From contig JAUWLJ010000069.1 in assembly GCA_030613705.1 (NCBI GenBank), positions 1-8,760 of the forward strand: a DNA stretch of 8,760 nt. Direction: 5' to 3'. Shown here one piece after another: positions 1-7,470 of this stretch. A model generated the notes under the pieces. The model made no database searches. It was not told the DNA's origin and saw only the letters and a program-made list of their open reading frames with translations. The stretch is from Chloroflexota bacterium. Lineage in GTDB: Bacteria > Chloroflexota > Anaerolineae > Anaerolineales > UBA4823. Numbering within the stretch: the first letter of the stretch is position 1; the number at the start of each line of letters is the position of its first letter. Made by a program: the position numbers and the translations under genes.

Positions 1-47
1 AAAAAAATGTGTAAACTACGCTGAATTAGCAAGGAAAATTATTAATC

Positions 48-158
48 ATGTCATTTAGTGTGTTCGCCCTTATTCTGGTTGCGATTATTTTGGTTCTCAT
101 TCTTGGGATTGAGAACCCGCTCCCCCTTTGGGCAGCCAGAGCCTCCATCAGAGTGTAG
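48..158 (+). CDS. ilv leader peptide (attenuator), 36 aa
   Basis: A 36-codon ORF starts at ATG 48 behind an AAGGA Shine-Dalgarno at 31-35, a rather long 12-nt spacing, and stops at TAG 156-158. It is extraordinarily rich in branched-chain residues: 17 of 36 are Leu, Ile or Val, and residues 8-21 read LILVAIILVLILGI, 12 of 14 being branched-chain. The tail is Pro/Ala/Arg-rich, with PLPLWAARA at residues 24-32. The overall plan resembles the enterobacterial IlvL leader: a hydrophobic run, then prolines and Ala/Arg. All five Ile codons in the run are ATT, whereas the structural genes by eye use ATC more often. An intrinsic terminator follows 32 nt after the stop, and ilvD follows that. The inferred role is regulatory: ribosomes stalling on the run when Leu, Ile or Val is scarce would favour read-through into the operon. 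The alternative, a one-helix small membrane protein, cannot be excluded from the peptide alone, but the terminator and operon context argue for attenuation. Confidence 0.82.
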   Translation: MSFSVFALILVAIILVLILGIENPLPLWAARASIRV

Positions 159-212
159 GCTGGCACAGAAATTTCCCCTAGCATCATCCGGGACTGCCCA
201 AAAAGGCAGTCC
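92..212 (+). promoter_or_regulatory. Branched-chain amino acid attenuator: competing RNA structures
   Basis: Four pairings are visible. (a) 92-99 with 110-117, a perfect 8-bp hairpin inside the Leu/Ile/Val codon run. (b) 135-138 with 161-164 plus 141-144 with 157-160, eight pairs with a two-base bulge, spanning the leader stop codon. (c) 127-135 with 194-202, a perfect 9-bp pairing of TTTGGGCAG with CTGCCCAAA. (d) 191-198 with 205-212, the terminator. Pairings (c) and (d) share 194-198 and exclude each other, so (c) is the candidate antiterminator. It can enclose most of hairpin (b), which would bring its arms together. The inferred logic is the classical one: a ribosome stalled in the codon run leaves 127-135 free and the antiterminator forms, while a translating ribosome occupies 127-135 and the terminator forms. 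One caveat is that 127-135 lies about 20 nt upstream of the stop codon, so a ribosome paused at the stop would not cover it fully. Confidence 0.7.
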
Positions 213-220
213 TTTTTTTT
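191..220 (+). terminator. Intrinsic terminator of the ilv attenuator
   Basis: A perfect 8-bp stem is formed by GGACTGCC (191-198) and GGCAGTCC (205-212) around a six-base CAAAAA loop, followed directly by eight T residues (213-220). This is a textbook rho-independent terminator. It lies between the leader ORF and ilvD, and the ilvD ribosome-binding site begins only three bases after the T tract, so transcripts that stop here carry no structural gene. Its position makes it the conditional terminator of the operon rather than the end of an upstream gene. Confidence 0.92.
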
Positions 221-223
221 ATT

Positions 224-229
224 AGGTGA
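224..229 (+). promoter_or_regulatory. Ribosome-binding site fixing the ilvD start
   Basis: AGGTGA matches the Shine-Dalgarno consensus and sits five bases before ATG 235. An in-frame GTG at 226 would add three residues (MIN), but it lies inside this site and has no site of its own, so ATG 235 is the start. Confidence 0.8.
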
Positions 230-234
230 TAAAT

Positions 235-1899
235 ATGCGGTCTGACCAGATAAAAAAAGGATTTGAGCGAGCCCCACACCGGGCGCTGCTAAAAGCGACC
301 GGGCTGACGGATGAGGATTTTTCCAAACCCTTCATCGCCATCGTCAATTCATATGTGGATATCGTCCCTGGTCATATGCACCTGCAAGAATTCGGGCAGG
401 GAGTTAAGCAAGCTGTGCGAGATGCTGGTGGAGTGCCATTTGAGTTCAACACAATCGGTGTGGACGATGGTATCGCCATGGGGCATGGGGGGATGAAATT
501 CAGCCTGCCCTCGAGGGAATTGATCGCTGACAGTGTTGAGACCATGATCCAAGCTCACCAGTTCGATGGGATGGTTTGTATTCCCAACTGTGACAAAATC
601 GTACCGGGTATGATCATGGCCGCGCTGCGAGTTGATATCCCTGCCATATTTATCTCCGGGGGTCCAATGGCCGCGGGAAAGACTCCCGACGGTGAGGTGG
701 TTGATTTGATCTCGGTTTTTGAGGGCGTTGGAGCATATAAAGCCGGAGCGATCGACGGTGAACGCCTGAAGATCTTAGAGGATTTCGCCTGCCCATCCTG
801 TGGTTCATGTTCCGGTCTCTTCACAGCCAATTCGATGAACTGCCTGCTGGAGGTCTTGGGTCTGGCGCTGCCCTACAACGGCACAGCTCTGGCCCTGAGC
901 CAGGAGAGAGAATCCCTGGCCGCTCAGGCGGCGAAACAGATCATGACATTGGTTAATAACGACCTGACTCCTCGCCAGATTGTCAACGCGCAGGCGATTG
1001 ATGACGCTTTTGCTCTGGACATGGCCATGGGAGGCAGTACGAACACTGTGCTGCACACCTTGGCTCTGGCACATGAAGCCGGTGTGGATTACCCCCTGGA
1101 AAGGATCAATGCCGTCGCCGACCGGGTTCCATACCTGTGTAAAGTCAGCCCATCGGGCAAATGGCATATGGAAGATGTACACCGGGCTGGGGGTGTTCCT
1201 GCCATCCTGAACGAAATCGCCCGATCTGGGAATAACCTGCACATGGATCGCCCTACCGTGTCGGGGACAAAACTCGGCGAGTCGATAACTGGCATCAAAA
1301 TCACGGACAACGAAGTGATTCGCCCGTTCGAAAACCCGCACAATAAGGTTGGAGGTCTGGCGATTTTATTCGGCAATCTGGCTCCTCAGGGCGCAGTGAT
1401 CAAGACTGGTGGTGTGGCAGCAGATACCCGCCAACACAGTGGACCAGCTCGCATCTACGAGAGCCAGGAGCAGGCTATGGCAGGCATCCTCAACAGCCAG
1501 GTTAAACCCGGCGACGTCGTGGTCATCCGCTATGAAGGACCACAGGGTGGTCCGGGAATGCAGGAAATGCTTTCACCGACCTCAGCAATTATGGGCATGG
1601 GGTTAGGCGAGGAAGTTGCCTTGATCACAGATGGACGCTTCTCGGGAGGCACACGCGGGGTTTGCATCGGGCATGTCAGCCCAGAAGCTGCTGCCCGGGG
1701 ACCCATAGCTGCGCTCCAAGACGGAGATGTGATCGAAATCGATCTAGAGGATCGCAGTCTTAATGTGCAGCTGAGCGATAGGACCATCCAAGATCGCTTA
1801 GCGGCGTTACCGCCGTTCAAATCGCGGACCAACAGCTCCTGGCTGCGCCGCTACTCCCGTATGGTCACCAGTGCAAGCACAGGAGCGGTATTGATCTAG
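235..1899 (+). CDS. ilvD: Dihydroxyacid dehydratase IlvD
   Basis: This cytoplasmic enzyme dehydrates 2,3-dihydroxy-isovalerate and 2,3-dihydroxy-3-methylvalerate to the 2-keto acid precursors of valine and isoleucine (and leucine through ketoisovalerate). The protein is 554 residues from ATG 235, chosen by the AGGTGA site at 224-229. Family motifs are present throughout: [12 protein letters not shown] near residues 76-87, PNCDK (C119 as cluster ligand, D120 and K121 as the Mg2+ site with a presumed carbamylated lysine), [11 protein letters not shown] with C192 as the expected second ligand, and DGRFSGGT near 466-473 with S470 the presumed catalytic base. In the first conserved block the sequence is VPGHMHL, where [2Fe-2S] family members carry a third cysteine. 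The pattern is therefore E. coli-like and predicts an oxygen-sensitive [4Fe-4S] cluster. It is shorter than E. coli IlvD (616) but typical of the shorter IlvD proteins of many anaerobes and Gram-positives. It is the first structural gene after the attenuator. Confidence 0.97.
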   Translation: MRSDQIKKGFERAPHRALLKATGLTDEDFSKPFIAIVNSYVDIVPGHMHLQEFGQGVKQAVRDAGGVPFEFNTIGVDDGIAMGHGGMKFSLPSRELIADSVETMIQAHQFDGMVCIPNCDKIVPGMIMAALRVDIPAIFISGGPMAAGKTPDGEVVDLISVFEGVGAYKAGAIDGERLKILEDFACPSCGSCSGLFTANSMNCLLEVLGLALPYNGTALALSQERESLAAQAAKQIMTLVNNDLTPRQIVNAQAIDDAFALDMAMGGSTNTVLHTLALAHEAGVDYPLERINAVADRVPYLCKVSPSGKWHMEDVHRAGGVPAILNEIARSGNNLHMDRPTVSGTKLGESITGIKITDNEVIRPFENPHNKVGGLAILFGNLAPQGAVIKTGGVAADTRQHSGPARIYESQEQAMAGILNSQVKPGDVVVIRYEGPQGGPGMQEMLSPTSAIMGMGLGEEVALITDGRFSGGTRGVCIGHVSPEAAARGPIAALQDGDVIEIDLEDRSLNVQLSDRTIQDRLAALPPFKSRTNSSWLRRYSRMVTSASTGAVLI

Positions 1900-1991
1900 A
1901 TCAAGAGTGATTTTCGCTGGCTTGGCAGCTGGCGTCGGTATTAGACCCTGGCTGCTCCATTGAATTGAGAGACCCTCAACTATCAGATTGT

Positions 1992-1996
1992 GAGGA
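1992..1996 (+). promoter_or_regulatory. Ribosome-binding site fixing the ilvB start
   Basis: GAGGA lies four bases before ATG 2001. An in-frame TTG at 1965 would extend the protein by 12 residues, but that stretch (MRDPQLSDCEEN) does not resemble the family's N terminus and has no comparable site, so ATG 2001 is preferred. Confidence 0.8.
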
Positions 1997-2000
1997 AAAT

Positions 2001-3707
2001 ATGACAAAAAAAACTGGGGCAGAAATTTTATGGGAATGTTTGGTCCGCGAAGGGGTTGAGGTCGTCTTCGGGTTACCCGGGGGTGCGATCATGCCGGTCT
2101 ACGATGCCATGCTTTATTACCCGGTTCACCATGTACTGGTACGCCATGAACAGGGAGCCGCCCATATGGCCGACGGGTATTCTCGAGCTTCTGGCAAGGT
2201 AGGTGTCGCCCTGACGACCTCTGGCCCCGGAGCGACCAACCTGGTAACCGGGATCGCCACTGCGATAATGGATTCTTCACCCATCGTGTGCATCACTGGA
2301 CAGGTACACGCCCACCTGATCGGCGGCGACGCATTTCAGGAGACAGATGTGACCGGCATCACTCTCCCGGTCACCAAGCATAATTTCCTGGTCACCAGTG
2401 CGGATGAGGTCGCTGAAGTGGTGCGGGAAGCGTTTTTCATCGCCCGCAGCGGTCGTCCGGGACCTGTGCTGATCGATATCTGCAAGAACGCCCAGATAGA
2501 AGAAGTTGATTTTATCTATCCCGAAGAGGTTTCGCTTCCTGGCTACCAGCCTCCCACCCATGCTCCGCTGGAGGATTTGAAACGTGCCGCCGAGCTGATC
2601 GAGCAGGCGGAGCGTCCAGTAATCTTAGCTGGTCACGGTGTGACGATGTCGGATGCAGTGGATTCGCTGCGCGTCTTCGCCACCAAGACACAGACACCGG
2701 TCGCTATGACCCTCCTGGGTCTGGGCGCTTTCCCAGCCTCGGACCCACTTAGTCTGGGGATGATGGGTATGCACGGGGAGGCCTACTGCAATCTGGCGAT
2801 TCAAAACGCTGACTTGCTGTTGGCTTTTGGTATGCGCTTTGACGACCGCGTGACTGCAAACCTGCGCACCTATGCTCCGCGAGCCCGCAAGATCCATATC
2901 GAGATTGACCCCTCGGAGGTGCACAAAAACGTGGAAGTGGATGTGGCTCTGATCGGGGATTTGAACACAGTGCTCATCGATTTGATCCCTCTGGTGGATG
3001 AATACGATCACGAAGAATGGCGAGCTGAAATCGAAGATTGGCGCAGCGAAAGTCAAGCCCGCGATATCTTGACCTGGCCAGACGACGGCAAACTATATAC
3101 CGCCCACGTGATCCGCAATATTTGGGAAGCTACCGGCGGCGATGCGATTCTCACCACCGGTGTGGGACAGCACCAGATGTGGTCTGCGCAATATTACTGC
3201 TTTGAAAAACCCAACCGCCTGATCACTTCTGGGGGAGCAGGGACCATGGGATTTGGTTTACCTGCCACAATTGGAGCCTGGTTCGCCAAGCCGGATCATG
3301 AAATCTGGCTTGTTGATGGAGATGGCAGTTTTCAAATGACCCAAGCCGAGCTGTCAACAGCGATCCAGGAAGGGGCTAACATCAAAATCGCTATCATGAA
3401 CAATAACTTCCTGGGAATGGTGCGCCAGTGGCAGGAATTCTTTTTCGAGAGCCGCTACGCTGGGACCCCGCTGATCGGCCCAGATTTCGTCAAGATCGCC
3501 GAAGCCCACGGCATCCCTGCCAGACGCGTAACCGAAACAACCGAGGTGCTCCCAGCGATCGAATTCGCACGCCAGACAGATGGTCCAGTGCTGATCGATT
3601 TCCGGGTGGAAAAAGAAGAAGCAGTTTACCCGATGGTACCCACTGGTGCCGACCTGGATAAAATGATCCGCCGCCCGATCCGTAAACAGCCGACGGCTGC
3701 TGATTAA
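2001..3707 (+). CDS. ilvB: Acetolactate synthase large (catalytic) subunit
   Basis: This ThDP-dependent enzyme condenses two pyruvates to 2-acetolactate, or pyruvate with 2-ketobutyrate to 2-aceto-2-hydroxybutyrate, the first common step to valine, leucine and isoleucine. The protein is 568 residues, a normal length, with the usual three domains. The N-terminal pyrimidine-binding domain has FGLPGGAIMPVYDAML near 23-38, the catalytic glutamate E50 in VRHEQGAAHMADGYSRASG, and GDAFQETDVTG near 109-119. The central domain contains FGMRFDDRVT near 276-285. The C-terminal pyrophosphate domain carries GDGSF at 440-444 ending in the NNN at 467-469, the metal/ThDP motif, followed by FLGMVRQWQ. The downstream ilvN regulatory subunit starts 12 bases after the stop, supporting a biosynthetic AHAS (feedback-inhibited) rather than a catabolic AlsS or another ThDP enzyme. 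It is 101 bases from ilvD; that gap contains no convincing terminator or promoter. The symbol ilvB is used generically; ilvG or ilvI would be isozyme names for the same function. Confidence 0.96.
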   Translation: MTKKTGAEILWECLVREGVEVVFGLPGGAIMPVYDAMLYYPVHHVLVRHEQGAAHMADGYSRASGKVGVALTTSGPGATNLVTGIATAIMDSSPIVCITGQVHAHLIGGDAFQETDVTGITLPVTKHNFLVTSADEVAEVVREAFFIARSGRPGPVLIDICKNAQIEEVDFIYPEEVSLPGYQPPTHAPLEDLKRAAELIEQAERPVILAGHGVTMSDAVDSLRVFATKTQTPVAMTLLGLGAFPASDPLSLGMMGMHGEAYCNLAIQNADLLLAFGMRFDDRVTANLRTYAPRARKIHIEIDPSEVHKNVEVDVALIGDLNTVLIDLIPLVDEYDHEEWRAEIEDWRSESQARDILTWPDDGKLYTAHVIRNIWEATGGDAILTTGVGQHQMWSAQYYCFEKPNRLITSGGAGTMGFGLPATIGAWFAKPDHEIWLVDGDGSFQMTQAELSTAIQEGANIKIAIMNNNFLGMVRQWQEFFFESRYAGTPLIGPDFVKIAEAHGIPARRVTETTEVLPAIEFARQTDGPVLIDFRVEKEEAVYPMVPTGADLDKMIRRPIRKQPTAAD

Positions 3708-3719
3708 AAGGAAAATGCC

Positions 3720-4259
3720 ATGCAACTCACCCTAATCGCTCTGGTAGAGAATAAACCCGGTGTGCTTAACCGGGTAGCATCCTTGTTCCGCAGACGAAAT
3801 TTCAACATCGAATCATTGAATGTTGGGCGCACCGAAAAGCCTGACATCTCGCGCATGACCATCGTCATGGAAAACGGAAACGTGGATGCCCGCAAGGTGG
3901 AGGCCAACCTCTACAAATTGGTCAATGTGATAGATGTTCAGGATGTGACCAACCAGCCAGCCGTGACCAGAGACCTGGCATTGATCAAGGTGTCTGCCAA
4001 ATCAGAGCAGCGCGCAGAAATCGCAAATCTGGCATCCATCTTCCGGGCGCGGATCGTTGATGTCGCTCCGGATTCAGTCATCGTAGAGATCACAGGGACC
4101 GAGGACAAGATCGAAGGCTTGGTAGAGCTGCTCAGACCGCTGGGAATCTTGGAGATGGTGCGCACTGGACAGGTGGCTATGATGCGTGGAACGGCCTCAG
4201 GTGTGCGTTATTCCCCAGGAGCCAATGGCTTTCGCGAAACTGAACAAGTTGCAGATTGA
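3720..4259 (+). CDS. ilvN: Acetolactate synthase small (regulatory) subunit
   Basis: This is the regulatory partner of IlvB: it activates the catalytic subunit and confers valine feedback inhibition. The protein has 179 residues, longer than E. coli IlvN and of the IlvH size class. An N-terminal ACT domain occupies about residues 3-75, beginning LIALVENKPGVLNRVASLF. N11, G14 and N29 line up with the positions that in E. coli IlvH shape the valine-binding site, so feedback sensitivity is likely retained. The C-terminal small-subunit domain (about 83-158) has RDLALIKVSA and the IFRARIVDV segment; the last 20 residues are a variable tail. The start at ATG 3720 has an AAGGA site at 3708-3712, seven bases away. 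The 12-base gap from ilvB suggests translational coupling and matched expression of the two subunits. The symbol ilvH would be equally acceptable. Confidence 0.95.
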   Translation: MQLTLIALVENKPGVLNRVASLFRRRNFNIESLNVGRTEKPDISRMTIVMENGNVDARKVEANLYKLVNVIDVQDVTNQPAVTRDLALIKVSAKSEQRAEIANLASIFRARIVDVAPDSVIVEITGTEDKIEGLVELLRPLGILEMVRTGQVAMMRGTASGVRYSPGANGFRETEQVAD

Positions 4260-4301
4260 TCTGATAGATCGGACCATCTGCTGATGGCTACCTTCAGGTA
4301 A

Positions 4302-5333
<1,032 letters not shown>

Positions 5334-5424
5334 TGTTTCATCCTGCGCTAAGGAAAATGGGAAAGCGGTTTTCTTGATCGAAGATGGGAAATAGACCGCC
5401 GAAGTCAAGTGTTGTGAGGTAGCT

Positions 5425-7038
5425 ATGAATCCGAATTACGTCCGCGTTTTTGACACAACGTTGCGGGACGGCGAACAATCTCCAGGTGCGACGCTCACTT
5501 CTGGTGAGAAAGTGGAGATCGCGCGTGGGTTGACCCGCCTGGGGGTGGACGTTATCGAGGCCGGTTTTCCAGCCGCTTCGCCTGATGACCTGGAAGGGGT
5601 ACGCCGGATTGCGATCGAAGTCGGGAATACGTTGGAGGGCGAGAGTGAGCTGCAGCGCCCAATACCGATCATCTGTGGCCTTGCCCGCGCCTCTGAAATG
5701 GATATTGATGCTGCCTGGGAAGCCGTACAGCATGCTGCCCACCCTCGCATCCACACCTTTTTGGCAACCTCACCCATCCACATGCGCTACAAATTGCGCA
5801 TGGAGCCGGAAGAGGTAGTTGACCGTATCCAGGAGATGGTGTCTTATGCCAAATCGTATTGTGATGATGTTGAATTTTCCCCAGAGGACGCCGGGCGCAG
5901 CGATCTCGATTTTCTCTACCTGGTCTTAGGTGAGGCGATCAAGGCCGGCGCCACAACGCTCAACATCCCGGACACGGTTGGGTATACGACACCCGAGGAA
6001 TTCGGAAGCCTGATCAGCAGCATCATCGCCAACACGCCGGGGATCGAGAATGTGATTGTCTCCATCCACTGCCATAATGATCTCGGCCTGGCTACTGCCA
6101 ACACGCTGGCGGGCATTCAGTCTGGGGCTCGCCAGACGGAGGTGACGGTCAACGGGATTGGAGAACGAGCTGGAAACACCTCTCTGGAAGAAGTGGTCAT
6201 GGCTCTGCAAACCCGGCGTGCTGTATATGGCCTCGAGATGGGCATCGATACCACCCAGATCGTCCGCATCAGCCGTATGGTGTCAAATTACACCGGTATC
6301 CCTGTCCAGCCCAATAAAGCAATCGTGGGTGCGAACGCCTTCGCTCACGAAGCTGGCATTCACCAGGATGGGATGCTCAAAAACAATGAGACTTACGAAA
6401 TCATGCAGCCGGAAACTGTCGGATTGTATCGCTCAAAGCTGGTGCTTGGGAAACACTCAGGTCGGCATGCGCTCAAAGCTCATTTACAAGAGATGGGTTA
6501 TGAATTGAACCAGGAGGAGCTGAACAGCGCCTTTGAAAGATATAAGGATCTGGCGGATAAAAAGAAGAATATTACCGATGCTGACCTGGAAGCATTAATC
6601 GAGGTCCAGACCTACCTCTCTCAAGAAGTGTTCACCCTGGATGGTTTACAGGTCGCCTGCGGCACAATGGGCATGCCTACCGCCACGGTTCGCTTACTCG
6701 GTCCTGATGGTCAGCTGCACATTCATGCCGCAGTAGGAACGGGACCCGTACACGCAGTCTATCAGGCAGTGGATGCCATCATCGGAGTCGCGAACACATT
6801 AGTGGAGTTCAACATCCACGCTGTGACCGAAGGGATCGACGCCATGGGTGAGGTCACCGTCCGATTGCAAGCGGATAACCCTTCAATTTCGCAACGCACT
6901 TCACCGCAGAATGGACAGGTGCGCACGCGCACATTCGGCGGCTATAGCGCAGATACCGATATTATCGTCGCCAGTGCCAAAGCGTATCTGGCAGCACTAA
7001 ATAAATTATTGATTACGAGCAGAAAATACCGCAGATAA
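5425..7038 (+). CDS. leuA: 2-Isopropylmalate synthase
   Basis: LeuA condenses acetyl-CoA with 2-ketoisovalerate to 2-isopropylmalate, the committed step to leucine. The protein has 537 residues. The catalytic TIM barrel opens with [16 protein letters not shown] (R14 and D15), and the divalent metal site is completed by H215 and H217 in SIHCHNDLG and N251 in [11 protein letters not shown]. The linker has [13 protein letters not shown] and GKHSGRHAL, typical of LeuA. The C-terminal regulatory domain (about 400-530), with [10 protein letters not shown] and [13 protein letters not shown], is the usual site of leucine feedback inhibition. This domain and the neighbouring leuC support LeuA over homocitrate or citramalate synthase, although citramalate synthases share the architecture. 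The start at ATG 5425 has GAGGT four bases upstream. The 91-base gap from ilvC holds no terminator. The gene is followed 52 bases later by a small unknown gene rather than directly by leuC. Confidence 0.95.
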   Translation: MNPNYVRVFDTTLRDGEQSPGATLTSGEKVEIARGLTRLGVDVIEAGFPAASPDDLEGVRRIAIEVGNTLEGESELQRPIPIICGLARASEMDIDAAWEAVQHAAHPRIHTFLATSPIHMRYKLRMEPEEVVDRIQEMVSYAKSYCDDVEFSPEDAGRSDLDFLYLVLGEAIKAGATTLNIPDTVGYTTPEEFGSLISSIIANTPGIENVIVSIHCHNDLGLATANTLAGIQSGARQTEVTVNGIGERAGNTSLEEVVMALQTRRAVYGLEMGIDTTQIVRISRMVSNYTGIPVQPNKAIVGANAFAHEAGIHQDGMLKNNETYEIMQPETVGLYRSKLVLGKHSGRHALKAHLQEMGYELNQEELNSAFERYKDLADKKKNITDADLEALIEVQTYLSQEVFTLDGLQVACGTMGMPTATVRLLGPDGQLHIHAAVGTGPVHAVYQAVDAIIGVANTLVEFNIHAVTEGIDAMGEVTVRLQADNPSISQRTSPQNGQVRTRTFGGYSADTDIIVASAKAYLAALNKLLITSRKYRR

Positions 7039-7090
7039 GCCGCACCTGACAAACAATCAACCCTGCACTTACCCCCGAAAGGAGTCAAGC

Positions 7091-7363
7091 ATGACAACCG
7101 AATTTGAAAAAAGTGGAGAACAATCTCACAACCCTCAATCTGAAACTTTCTTAGAGCCGAGAACTATCCCCGAAAAATGGGATGTCTCTGCGTTTGTTTC
7201 ACACTTGACACCGTCTCGAAAAGAGAATTCTGACCAGCCTGATGAATCAGCCAACCCGGTTGAAACTTATTCCGTTGAGGACGACGAATCTGATGTAGCC
7301 TTCGATTCATTCCCCCAACCAAGAACTATCCCTGGCAAGTGGGATGTATCTGACCTGGGATAA
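7091..7363 (+). CDS. Small acidic protein with duplicated PRTIPxKWDVS motif, function unknown
   Basis: I do not recognise this 90-residue protein. Its start is strongly supported: AAAGGAG at 7078-7084 lies six bases before ATG 7091, the best ribosome-binding site in the window. It is acidic by count (20 Asp/Glu against 7 Lys/Arg), has no Cys, no signal peptide and no membrane segment, and is rich in Ser, Pro, Glu and Asp, suggesting disorder. Its striking feature is a motif present twice, at residues 20-33 and 74-87. The consensus is F-x-x-P-R-T-I-P-x-K-W-D-V-S, with 11 of 14 positions identical, the copies starting 54 residues apart; the second sits almost at the C terminus. Branched-chain residues are not enriched, so it is not a second attenuation leader. 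Placement inside the operon between leuA and leuC suggests a link to leucine synthesis or its enzymes, for example as a tether with two identical docking motifs; this is inference only. Confidence 0.75.
   Translation: MTTEFEKSGEQSHNPQSETFLEPRTIPEKWDVSAFVSHLTPSRKENSDQPDESANPVETYSVEDDESDVAFDSFPQPRTIPGKWDVSDLG
7148..7351 (+). repeat. Two in-frame copies of a 42-base motif unit in the small gene
   Basis: Copy 1 is 7148-7189 and copy 2 is 7310-7351, starting 162 bases (54 codons) apart. Both encode F-x-x-P-R-T-I-P-x-K-W-D-V-S. The DNA is identical over AGAACTATCCC in both copies but differs at third positions elsewhere (for example CCG versus CCA for Pro, AAA versus AAG for Lys, GTC versus GTA for Val). 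That points to an old duplication, or to selection on the peptide, rather than a recent DNA repeat. Confidence 0.85.
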
Positions 7364-7470
7364 GCAGATAACCTGCCGGGGATCTAGTAATTATGGAAAA
7401 TCAATCTGCTATTGTAAAAGTTAGATCAAGTGGCGATGACCGCCCCGGATATGTGATTTAACAGGAAATC

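Noticed and set aside
12..17. TAAACT as a possible -10 promoter element for the operon
   Set aside because: It matches only four of six consensus bases, and any -35 element would lie left of the window, so it cannot be supported. The promoter is probably outside or at the very edge.
1..234. T-box or other amino-acid riboswitch in the leader
   Set aside because: No T-box sequence (GGTGG-type antiterminator bulge) or long structured region is present. The leader ORF and short competing stems explain the region better.
26..277. 83-codon minus-strand frame across the leader
   Set aside because: It runs antisense through the terminator and leader ORF, has no family resemblance, and is explained by the attenuator structure.
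805..1341. 178-codon minus-strand frame inside ilvD, and similar long minus-strand frames in ilvB and leuA
   Set aside because: They lie wholly antisense to well-conserved enzymes, show no recognisable domains and lack supporting ribosome-binding context. They are codon-bias shadows.
1900..2000. Inverted repeats in the ilvD-ilvB gap (TTGAG 1965-1969 with CTCAA 1975-1979; GCAGC with GCTGC further upstream)
   Set aside because: The stems are only about five base pairs with no following T tract, so they are neither a terminator nor a convincing regulatory structure.
5357..5377. Tiny ORF (MGKRFS) with an upstream AAGGA-like site in the ilvC-leuA gap, as a possible leu leader
   Set aside because: It has six codons, no Leu codon and no terminator behind it, so there is no basis for attenuation.
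7091..7363. The small gene as a second attenuation leader for leuC
   Set aside because: It has only 11 Leu/Ile/Val residues in 90 and no clustered run, and no terminator lies between it and leuC.
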